Positions 17,259 through 25,011 of a DNA stretch of 64,000 nt are shown here, piece after piece. Within the stretch, counting starts at the first letter, position 1. Each line of letters opens with the position of its first letter. The stretch comes from Calditrichota bacterium (GTDB lineage Bacteria; Calditrichota; Calditrichia; Calditrichales; Calditrichaceae), in the NCBI GenBank assembly GCA_013151275.1, contig JAADIP010000092.1:37924-101923 (forward strand). The letters run 5' to 3'. Both the position numbers and the translations under genes were made by a program. Below the pieces are notes generated by a model. It did not search any database, was not told the origin of the DNA, and saw nothing but the letters and a program-made list of their open reading frames with translations.

Positions 17259-17962
17259 AAAAAACGGCGTTGGGAAGTTTCCGCCCGGCATTTTTCCCCT
17301 CTCTGGAATATTTCTGGCAAATGGCTCAATGCGATGTCGCCGTGTTTGCGGATCATTTGCAATACACCAAAGGATCGTCCATTAACCGTTCCGCTCCTTT
17401 ATATGATACAAATGATATTCTGCGGATTCCCGTTCGTCACAACGGTGAACACACGGGTATTTTTAACAAGCAAATCGATCTGCACAGCCCGTGGCGGCAA
17501 AAGCACTTAAAAACAATTCGCCATTTATTCCACAACTTTCCCTTTGCCTATTACTACCTGCCCGAACTGGAAGAGCTCTACGGCGAAAACTTCCGGAATC
17601 TCGGCGATTTTCTCTGGCGGCTGACCGAACGATTGGTTAAGTGGCTGCACCTGCCGGTTAAATTATTGCGCTCCGGTCAATTGGGTAATAAGGGCGGAGC
17701 GGAAGAATTGATCTTTAATTGGTGTAAACTAAGCGGCGCGACTTTTTACATCGCCGGCGCCGAGGAATTTAAAAATAAATGGACGGACAAAGAGAAATTA
17801 GATTCTCTCGGAATCGGAACCCTGCTGTTCGCTCCTCTGCCCGAGTCGCATCTGCTGCAAAATTACGCCTCCCTTTCCATAGTTCATTATCTGCTGCAAT
17901 TCGGACCCGAAGGCGGTTACATAATTCGCCAGTACCTTTCTCAAAAACGGCGTCCCGCTTAA
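17255..17962 (+). CDS. WbqC-like family protein
   Basis: 235 aa. The opening FRPAFFPSLEYFWQMAQCDVAVFADHLQYTKGS matches the WbqC pattern (P-x-x-F-P-x-x-x-Y-F...D-x-x-V-x-x-D-x-x-Q-Y-x-K), and NRSAP agrees with its conserved NR. LRSGQLGNKGGAEELIFNWCKLSGATFYIAG is the conserved middle. WbqC proteins are encoded with O-antigen and surface-sugar genes; their reaction is not firmly known. Coupling to the CelD-like acyltransferase supports a joint role in modifying a surface glycan. Confidence 0.82.
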   Translation: MKKTALGSFRPAFFPSLEYFWQMAQCDVAVFADHLQYTKGSSINRSAPLYDTNDILRIPVRHNGEHTGIFNKQIDLHSPWRQKHLKTIRHLFHNFPFAYYYLPELEELYGENFRNLGDFLWRLTERLVKWLHLPVKLLRSGQLGNKGGAEELIFNWCKLSGATFYIAGAEEFKNKWTDKEKLDSLGIGTLLFAPLPESHLLQNYASLSIVHYLLQFGPEGGYIIRQYLSQKRRPA

Positions 17963-17981
17963 ATTAACAGGAGGTCGCCTT

Positions 17982-18491
17982 TTACCAGACATTATTGTGA
18001 ATTCGATCCGGATTAAAACGGTCAACCGGTTCTGCGGTTTTTAGCGGCACCCCCACCGCAACTAATGAAACCGGAATACAGTGCAGCGGCAAATCAAGAA
18101 GTATCTTCAATTTTTTGATTCGTTGTTCGCGCGGATAAACGCCGATCCAGACCGCGCCCAGCCCCAAGCCGTGAGCGGCAAGAAGAATGTTTTGCGTTGC
18201 CGCCGCGCAATCAAGCGCCAGATAACGGTCGTTATTCTCCAAGCCCAGATCGCCGCACACGGCAATGGCTAACGGCGCCTGATATAACATTTTGGCGTAA
18301 GGATGAAAATCGGCAATCTGGTTAAGAATCTGGCGGTCGTTAATTACAATAAAATGCCACGGTTGTTTGTTGTGTGCGGAAGGCGCCTGCATTGCTGCCC
18401 GCAATAATTTTTCCACCGTCTCCTGCCCGATTTCATCGGATTTAAAATTACGTACGCTGCGTCTGGTCATTATGGCTTGCAAAACTTCCAT
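17982..18491 (-). CDS. Nitroreductase family FMN oxidoreductase
   Basis: 169 aa. The N-terminus AIMTRRSVRNF contributes the FMN-phosphate-binding Arg-Arg-Ser motif; AAMQAPSAHNKQPWHFIV is the second flavin-binding segment; AAHGLGLGAVWIGVYP and LVAVGVPLKTAEP are further family signatures. It is a compact, single-domain form, slightly short for the family. Converges on the WbqC-like gene with only 19 bases between the stops. The physiological substrate is unknown. Confidence 0.9.
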   Translation of the reverse strand: MEVLQAIMTRRSVRNFKSDEIGQETVEKLLRAAMQAPSAHNKQPWHFIVINDRQILNQIADFHPYAKMLYQAPLAIAVCGDLGLENNDRYLALDCAAATQNILLAAHGLGLGAVWIGVYPREQRIKKLKILLDLPLHCIPVSLVAVGVPLKTAEPVDRFNPDRIHNNVW

Positions 18492-18993
18492 CTTAACTCA
18501 ATCCCTTCGATTTTTTTAATTACTTCAATAATATCCGATTTTTAGCAAAAATTCAAGGGATCGATTTTTTGGTTTAGAGTGAAAGGGTTAAGGGTTAAGG
18601 GTGTAAGCGTTAAGCGAACCTCTACTAAATAGTTAACAACCAGCAGCTCGTCACTCTCCGCTTCCTGAGCTTGTCACTCTCGCTTCCTGAGCCTGTCGAA
18701 GGAAGCCTGTCATGTCACTCATTACGCATTACGCATCACGCATTACGACTTTGTAACTTTGTAACTCGTTACTCGTCACGCATTACGCCTTTCTGCTTTC
18801 TGCTCTCTGCTTTCTTCTTCCTGCCACTCATTTTCGCTCAAAATCAAACAACTAAACGCCTGAACTTCTATCCGCGTCACCACCTTGTCACTTTATTGTT
18901 ATTTAATCCAAAAAAAATGTAATCCTAATTTTGCTTTTAAAATAATTTGTTAATATTTTTAGTAAGAAAAATAATCACAGAGAAAATATACTT
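18492..18993. repeat. Intergenic repeat island C
   Basis: 502 bases, no credible gene. From about 18575 it carries GGTTAAGGG units, CCTCTACTAAAT and GTTAACA, then the inverted copy (18649-18711) of the island B module including the 17-base CCTGAGCCTGTCGAAGG core. Next come CATTACGCATTACGCATCACGCATTACG words (18720-18750), TTTGTAACTTTGTAAC, and CTTTCTGCTTTCTGCTCTCTGCTTTC. It runs in the same order as island D at 35690-36150. The last 100 bases are A/T-rich; TTGCTT (18932) and TATTTT could be a promoter for 18994, but this is weak. Confidence 0.85.
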
Positions 18994-21108
18994 ATGAGAC
19001 GGAAAGTACTACTTCTGATTCTTTTGTCCCTCAATTGGGCGTTCGCTCAAAAGCTTTCAAAGCCCGCCATAGACGATAACTCAAAATATACCAACATCGG
19101 TAACATCGGGATCACCATTTCCAATTACGGAACCATCGGCGACGGCTTTACCAAACAGGTTCCTGTGGATCAACCTTCCTGCGAATATCCCAAGGGATCA
19201 GGGATTGAGCATCTGTTCGGCGGAGGATTATGGGTCGGAGCGCAAACTTCGTCCGGAATAAAAGTGACCACCGGCGCGTTTAATTCCGCCCGTTTCCAAG
19301 CCGGAGGATCCACAAATTTTGAATTCACCAATACCGCGGATCCGTTGGACGTGGTTTTAGAGCGTTCTTCTCTGCTCGACAATCAGTTTTACTCTCCCGA
19401 CGCCATTAGCCATCAGGATTTTGTGGCGGATTTTACGGACACAAACACCTACGTGCCGGGAACCACCAATCAAATTTACGGGCACAATCCTTTAGGCATT
19501 GCGGTACACATGGAAACCTACGCCTGGAACTACCCCTTTGCCGACGACTTTGTGATTTTTAATTACACCATCACCAATGTCTGGGACGATACTTTAAAAG
19601 ATGTGTACGTGGGAATATGGGCTGATCTGGTGGTTCGCAATGTGAATATTACTCCTCCGAGAATCGGAGCGCCTTTTTACCAGCACGCCGGCGTTGGCTA
19701 TAAAGATAACGATAAAATGAAAATGGTTTACTGTTACGATTACGACGGCGACCCGGGCTATACCGACAGTTATGTTTCGGTCTGTTTTCTGGGCGCCGAA
19801 CCGCAGGAAGACGATCAAAAATACAGATATAAGGTGACGCACAACTGGTGGTTGTTTTCCGGCGGCATCGAAGAATACGAACAGCCTCCGCGGGAAGAGG
19901 TTCTTCGTTACGAACGGATGAAGACTTCTTTTCCGGATGATATCTACTGGAAAAACCTGTACCAACGGGCGGGAAACTGGATGAGCCTGATCTCCACCGG
20001 TCCTTTTGAGCGGATCGATCCGGGCAAATCGATTAATGTGGTCTTTGCCATTGTCTGCGCTAAAAAAGCGGGCTTTAATCCCTCTACGGTTGATGACGAT
20101 GCCGCAAAAGCCAATCTGTACGACAACATCGAATGGGCGCAAAAAGCCTACTACGGCGAAGACAGCAACCGCAACGGCATTCTCGATTATTTCGGTACGG
20201 ATTCCACGGAAGACGTTAACGGCAACGGAAAATTAGACCGTTACATTCTGCCCACTCCGCCCGCCCCTCCTGCCGTTAAAATCATTCCCGGCAACGGCAA
20301 AGTGACAATTCTATGGGATCGCACTTCCGAACAATCGATTGACTTAATCTCCAAAAAGAGAGACTTTGAAGGATACCGGGTTTACCGGTCGTTTTTGAAT
20401 GACGATCGTTCCGCCGAAGGCATTTTTAACAGCATGCAGCTTATCCGGGAATTCGACCGCAAAGACGATATTTTTTATGACACGGGTTTTGACGAAATCC
20501 GTCTTCCCGAACCAACAATCGAAACGTACAAAGACCCCGTCACCGGTGAAGAAAAGCAGACGGAGTTCTGGTACCGTCTCGAAGTGGACGGATTACACAA
20601 CGGTTGGCAATACGCGTTTTCTGTTACTGCGTTCGACAGCGGCGACGCGACCATCTCTCTGCCCAGTCTGGAAAGCAGCCGGCTGCAAAATGTTGTCGTT
20701 GTTACTCCGGGTACCCCGGCAAGAACAAATAACGAAAAACGGGAAATCGGCGTTTATCCCAATCCGTACCGGGTAAATGCCCTTTGGGACGGCACTCAGG
20801 AACGGCAGAGAAAGATCTATTTTTACAATCTGCCGGAAAATTGCGAGATACGAATTTATACCCTGGCTGGCGATCTTGTCAGCAGTTTTACCCACAACGC
20901 CGCAACCTACAGGGGACAGGACGCCCAGTGGTACGAACGATTCGGAAGTTTCGGCTCGAACATTCAGACATTATTCCCCGGCGGCGAACACGCCTGGGAT
21001 CTGGTGACTGAATCGGATCAAGCCATAGCGACCGGTTTGTATTTATTCTCCGTGAAAGATTTGAAGACAGGCAAAATCTACACCGGAAAATTCGTAATAA
21101 TTAAGTAA
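18994..21108 (+). CDS. Secreted protein with T9SS type A sorting domain
   Basis: 704 aa. Signal peptide MRRKVLLLILLSLNWAFA, cut before QKL. The N-terminal 400 residues are an unassigned Gly/Asn/Asp-rich beta domain (GGGLWVGAQTSSG, FADDFVIFNYTITN, VYVGIWADLVVRN). Next come two DxNxNGxxD calcium-binding-like loops (about residues 390-412, SNRNGILD and NGNGKLD), a fibronectin-III-like domain (PPAVKIIPGNGKVTILW), and a C-terminal sorting domain (VYPNPYRVNALW ... TGLYLFSVKDLKTGKIYTGKF). The sorting domain directs export by T9SS and surface anchoring. It is the first gene of the one-direction surface locus ending near 30.9 kb. Confidence 0.85.
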   Translation: MRRKVLLLILLSLNWAFAQKLSKPAIDDNSKYTNIGNIGITISNYGTIGDGFTKQVPVDQPSCEYPKGSGIEHLFGGGLWVGAQTSSGIKVTTGAFNSARFQAGGSTNFEFTNTADPLDVVLERSSLLDNQFYSPDAISHQDFVADFTDTNTYVPGTTNQIYGHNPLGIAVHMETYAWNYPFADDFVIFNYTITNVWDDTLKDVYVGIWADLVVRNVNITPPRIGAPFYQHAGVGYKDNDKMKMVYCYDYDGDPGYTDSYVSVCFLGAEPQEDDQKYRYKVTHNWWLFSGGIEEYEQPPREEVLRYERMKTSFPDDIYWKNLYQRAGNWMSLISTGPFERIDPGKSINVVFAIVCAKKAGFNPSTVDDDAAKANLYDNIEWAQKAYYGEDSNRNGILDYFGTDSTEDVNGNGKLDRYILPTPPAPPAVKIIPGNGKVTILWDRTSEQSIDLISKKRDFEGYRVYRSFLNDDRSAEGIFNSMQLIREFDRKDDIFYDTGFDEIRLPEPTIETYKDPVTGEEKQTEFWYRLEVDGLHNGWQYAFSVTAFDSGDATISLPSLESSRLQNVVVVTPGTPARTNNEKREIGVYPNPYRVNALWDGTQERQRKIYFYNLPENCEIRIYTLAGDLVSSFTHNAATYRGQDAQWYERFGSFGSNIQTLFPGGEHAWDLVTESDQAIATGLYLFSVKDLKTGKIYTGKFVIIK

Positions 21109-21231
21109 GTAAATGTTCTTTGATTTTCAGTCTGATGACTCGGATTGCCGATTTGACGGCTCTAAAACGATAATTTTGTGTCAGCAAAAACACGTAATTT
21201 TATCAGACAACCAATTTTTTCAGGAGGGCTT

Positions 21232-23241
21232 ATGAAACATTTCAGTTACCTTTTACTAATCGGTTTTCTTCTTTTTATTTCAACCACAGGCTTAAAAGCT
21301 CAAACGGCTGCCTACGACACGGTGACTATTTACGACATACAGCATGTGACGGACCCCGCGGTTGACGATCAATCTCCCTTATTTGGCGATACCGTCATCG
21401 TAAAGGGATTGGTCATGCACTATCCGCGTGAGCTGTATGTGGGATCGCGCTGGGCTGTTTATGTGGTTGATCCGGACAGCTTTCCAAAGCCATGGAGCGG
21501 TTTTTTCATTATTCAACACGATACTACCGAGGTTAATACTCTTTTCGGTTTTGTCGAACCGGGAATGATTTGCAATTTCACCGGCGTGGTCGATGAATAC
21601 AGCGGTCTTACGCAGCTTGCCTTATTAACCGATCCGGTGGTTCCGGTGGAAATTATTTCAACCGATAACCCGTTGCCGGAGCCGTTGAAACTTACGTCCG
21701 CGGATCTTTCCACCAACGACGTCGCCGAGCAATGGGAATCGATGTGGGTCTATCTTGAAAACGGCACCATCGTGAACAATTCTCTGAGTTCCAACACCGC
21801 CAGCGTCACCGACGAAAGCGGCGGATTAACCTATCTTGACGACTATTTTTGGTGGTTCCGCAGCCGCTTTAACGACAATATTTTCTCCTGGCCTCCCGCG
21901 GGAACAAAATTCAACGTAAAGGGTTTTACGCGACACGTCAATGTCGATTTGTACACCATTAATCCGCGCACGGACGCCGATCTGGAAATTTTGTCCAATC
22001 CTCCCGTTGTTACGGATGTTGTCCGCACGCCGGGTGTGCCGACTCCGCGAAACGACGTAATCGTAACTGCCAAGATTACCGATAATACTGCCGTCGCCAA
22101 AGCCATTCTTAAATACAGCGTGAACGGCGATGCGTTTGTGGATGTGGAAATGCAGAAAACGGGAGTCGACACCTTTTCGGCTAAAATCCCGAATCAAACG
22201 GACGGCAGTTTTGTACGCTATTTTATTTACGCCGAAGACGACGCGGGCGACTTTACCACGCTTCCGGGCGATACCTCGTTCGGAATCTTTTACTACGTTG
22301 TCCGCATGAACGGCTTAAGCGTCAAAGACGTCCAATACACCTGGGGATATCCTGACGACGCTTCCGGTTACGCCGGATACCAGGTCACGTTAAAGGGAAT
22401 TGTCACTTCCGACAGCTCTCATTTTTCGAGCGTTTATTACATTCAGGAAAAAGAGGAACCCTGGTACGGAATTCAGGTGCGGGATGTCTATCACAACAAT
22501 TTTGCGGTCGGCGATGAAATTCAAATTACCGGCACTATCGAAGAACGTTATGGCGTAACGCGAATCGTCGTTAACGACAGCGCCACAGGCGTTACATTGT
22601 TAAGCAGCGGAAATTCCGTGACCCCGATGGATGTAACCACGGGCGAAATCGCCACCGGCGGCGACAATGCGGAGGCTTACGAAAGCTGCCTGGTTCGGGT
22701 TAAAAACCTGACCGTTACCAATCCGTTCCCTGACGGAGCCAACAACTTTGGCGAATTTATGGTCAGCGACGGCAGCGGCGATCTGCGGGTCGATGATTAC
22801 GCGCTGCATTTCAGAGGAAACCTTGACTCGACTTTCGCCTTAAACGACCATATCGACGAAATCGTTGCCATCCACTATTACAGCTACGGAAATTACAAGC
22901 TCATCCCGAGATCCAATGACGATATTCACGGTCATACCGATATCGAAAGACCGATTACAGTGACCGGTTTCGAATTAAAACAGAATTTCCCTAATCCGTT
23001 CAATCCCACAACGACTATTGAGTACAACCTGGAAAAACGGGGCAACTTTAAACTTTCGATTTACAACATTCTCGGGCAGCACATTCGCACGCTGGTTAAC
23101 GGCGCCCAGACTCCCGGCTTGCACAAAATTAAATGGGACGGCAGAGACGACTATGGCAAACCGGTAAGCGCAGGAATCTATTTCTACTCTCTGAAGGGAG
23201 AAAATATTAAACTGACTAAAAAGATGCTGCTGATAAAATAA
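21232..23241 (+). CDS. Secreted OB-fold-like protein with T9SS type A sorting domain
   Basis: 669 aa from the ATG at 21232, preceded by AGGAGGG; a farther upstream TTG-type start at 21178 lacks a ribosome site. Signal peptide MKHFSYLLLIGFLLFIS ending LKAQ. Two similar segments (about 40-150, GDTVIVKGLVMHYP, and about 400-475, YQVTLKGIVTSDS ... GDEIQITGTIEERYGVTRI) resemble the OB-fold domains found in secreted nucleases and surface proteins; between them is an Ig-like domain (NPPVVTDVVRTPGVPTPRNDVIV). It ends in a full sorting domain: FPNPFNPTTTIEYNL and AGIYFYSLKGENIKLTKK. I see no catalytic motif. Confidence 0.82.
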   Translation: MKHFSYLLLIGFLLFISTTGLKAQTAAYDTVTIYDIQHVTDPAVDDQSPLFGDTVIVKGLVMHYPRELYVGSRWAVYVVDPDSFPKPWSGFFIIQHDTTEVNTLFGFVEPGMICNFTGVVDEYSGLTQLALLTDPVVPVEIISTDNPLPEPLKLTSADLSTNDVAEQWESMWVYLENGTIVNNSLSSNTASVTDESGGLTYLDDYFWWFRSRFNDNIFSWPPAGTKFNVKGFTRHVNVDLYTINPRTDADLEILSNPPVVTDVVRTPGVPTPRNDVIVTAKITDNTAVAKAILKYSVNGDAFVDVEMQKTGVDTFSAKIPNQTDGSFVRYFIYAEDDAGDFTTLPGDTSFGIFYYVVRMNGLSVKDVQYTWGYPDDASGYAGYQVTLKGIVTSDSSHFSSVYYIQEKEEPWYGIQVRDVYHNNFAVGDEIQITGTIEERYGVTRIVVNDSATGVTLLSSGNSVTPMDVTTGEIATGGDNAEAYESCLVRVKNLTVTNPFPDGANNFGEFMVSDGSGDLRVDDYALHFRGNLDSTFALNDHIDEIVAIHYYSYGNYKLIPRSNDDIHGHTDIERPITVTGFELKQNFPNPFNPTTTIEYNLEKRGNFKLSIYNILGQHIRTLVNGAQTPGLHKIKWDGRDDYGKPVSAGIYFYSLKGENIKLTKKMLLIK

Positions 23242-23260
23242 GAATTAACAGCGCTTTGAA

Positions 23261-23292
23261 AAGGGGATTTCCTCCGGCGGGAGATCCCCTTA
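23261..23292 (+). terminator. Terminator-like hairpin after the OB-fold protein
   Basis: AAGGGGAT...CTCC and GGAG.ATCCCCTT pair around a short GGCG loop, followed by AATTTAATATTTT rather than a clean U-run. It would separate the first two surface genes from the lipoprotein gene at 23401. Confidence 0.55.
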
Positions 23293-23400
23293 ATTTAATA
23301 TTTTGGCAAACAGCGCAGCGAAAAAAATATTTGTTGAGTTTACGAAGAAAAAATAAGATATTATAAGACATTTAAATTAAAAGATTTGAAGATTAAACGG

Positions 23401-24852
23401 ATGAATTCAGTTTTAAGACCATTAGTTTATTTGGTTATTCTGGCGGAAATTTTATTTTTCACCTATTCCTGTAAAGAAAAAATTTCGGGAACTTACCATG
23501 AAAACGCTCCGCCCGAAACGTTTCTTTTCGTCAATTCCACGACGGGCGACACTCTAAATTCGACAGCCAGTATTCAGAAATTGTACTGGGACGGGCTGGA
23601 CAAAGACGGTTTTGTGGTCGGTTTTTATTACACCTGGCAGGCGGATCCCGATTCGCAGGACTGGGTGTGGACCACGGAACGCTCTTTGACCTTTCCTCTC
23701 AAAATAGCCGGTTCCGATACCAGCTACATTTTCAAAATCAGAGCGGTAGATAATGACGGAGCCAGCGACCCGACTCCGGCGGTTCAGCTTTTCCCAATTA
23801 AAAACACGCCGCCTACCATTAACTGGCTTCCCGTCAGCCGAATTCCGGACACTACATTTACCGTTGCCAGCTTTATCTGGCAGGCGTCCGATCTGGACGG
23901 CGATTCCACTATCGCCTATTTTGAATACGCCCTTGACGACACCTCAAACTGGCGCCGGATTGCCGGTTACCGCAGAAATGTCACCCTTACCTCGGACAGC
24001 GGTTTAACCGAAGGAGCGCATGTCTTTTACATTCGCGCCGTCGATATTGCTCAAAGCCGCAGTAATATCATTCAAATGCCGGAACGCGGTTCATGGTACG
24101 TCAAGGCTCCCAAGGGCGATTACCTGTTGATCGACGATTTCGAAAACGAAGCCCAATCCAATTATCCCGACCGCTATTACAAATCGATGCTCAAAAACGT
24201 TCTGAACCAAATCGATCCGCAGTTGGATTTTGATTACTGGAACATCGAAGAGCAGTTTCCGGCTTCGCGCCTGCAATTTACCGAAACGCTTAAACTGTTC
24301 CGGCGGATTATCTGGTATTCCGATCTGATTCAGGAAACCGACGAACATTTTATTACCGCTCAGGTCGCCATTCCCGAATTTTTAAACAACGGCGGTAAAA
24401 TAATTTACTCGGTTCAGTTTAACCAGGGCTTCGGAACGCTCGGCAGTCCGCTTGAATTTTCGCCCGTGGATTCCCTCGGCAAACGCTTTAACTTTATTAC
24501 CATGAACAGCGTCTATTATCCTGATTCTTCGGGACAAAAAGAAGTAAGAGATCTTTTCGGAGCCGAACTCCCGGAACTGAAAGTCAGCAAAATTATTGTG
24601 GGATTGATGGGCTTAAAGCCAAAGCCCACAGCCATTCCCCTGTACCGCTTCAATGATCCCAAGTCGGATCAGGATCCTTTGTTTATTCTCCTGGGACGCA
24701 ATGACAATAAAGTTAAACAGATTTCTGATAGCTTCTCTGTAGAGGACGCTTACGACTTTGTGTTTTCGGGAACGCCGCTGCACTATTTGCAGGGCAACAA
24801 AAATTTGGATGAATTCTTTAAGGTAGTTTTCGAAAAAATTTTTAAACCGTGA
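23401..24852 (+). CDS. Outer-membrane or surface lipoprotein with Ig/FN3-like repeats
   Basis: 483 aa from the ATG at 23401 (an in-frame TTG at 23386 is less likely). The N-terminus VILAEILFFTYSCKEK is a lipoprotein signal with Cys about 27. Two Ig/FN3-like units follow (LYWDGLDKDGFVVGFYYTWQ and FIWQASDLDGDSTIAYFEYAL, with GAHVFYIRAVD). The C-terminal half (GDYLLIDDFENEAQSNYPDRYY onward) is a Rossmann-like alpha/beta domain (FLNNGGKIIYSVQFNQGFG), of the sort seen in secreted glutamine-amidotransferase-like folds. No family name can be given. It lies just upstream of the TonB receptor and could be its lipoprotein partner in place of SusD. Confidence 0.7.
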   Translation: MNSVLRPLVYLVILAEILFFTYSCKEKISGTYHENAPPETFLFVNSTTGDTLNSTASIQKLYWDGLDKDGFVVGFYYTWQADPDSQDWVWTTERSLTFPLKIAGSDTSYIFKIRAVDNDGASDPTPAVQLFPIKNTPPTINWLPVSRIPDTTFTVASFIWQASDLDGDSTIAYFEYALDDTSNWRRIAGYRRNVTLTSDSGLTEGAHVFYIRAVDIAQSRSNIIQMPERGSWYVKAPKGDYLLIDDFENEAQSNYPDRYYKSMLKNVLNQIDPQLDFDYWNIEEQFPASRLQFTETLKLFRRIIWYSDLIQETDEHFITAQVAIPEFLNNGGKIIYSVQFNQGFGTLGSPLEFSPVDSLGKRFNFITMNSVYYPDSSGQKEVRDLFGAELPELKVSKIIVGLMGLKPKPTAIPLYRFNDPKSDQDPLFILLGRNDNKVKQISDSFSVEDAYDFVFSGTPLHYLQGNKNLDEFFKVVFEKIFKP

Positions 24853-25011
24853 TTAACAAACTCGCGGGAAGTTAAATGATGCGATTTTTTATTAATCGGG
24901 AAAATTTACCACCGGCTCGCCGACTCGCAGGGAAAGGCGATAAAGGAAGGTCGGAATAATGTTAAATATCCCAACGGAAATAAGTGTAATCGGACTTTTT
25001 ACGAATTCATC

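Noticed and set aside
18671..18922. Plus-strand open frame of 83 codons reading LSLPEPVEGSLS and a hydrophobic stretch
   Set aside because: It is only a reading of the repeat words of island C (the CCTGAGCCTGTCGAAGG core and TTTCTGC units); no ribosome site and no family resemblance.
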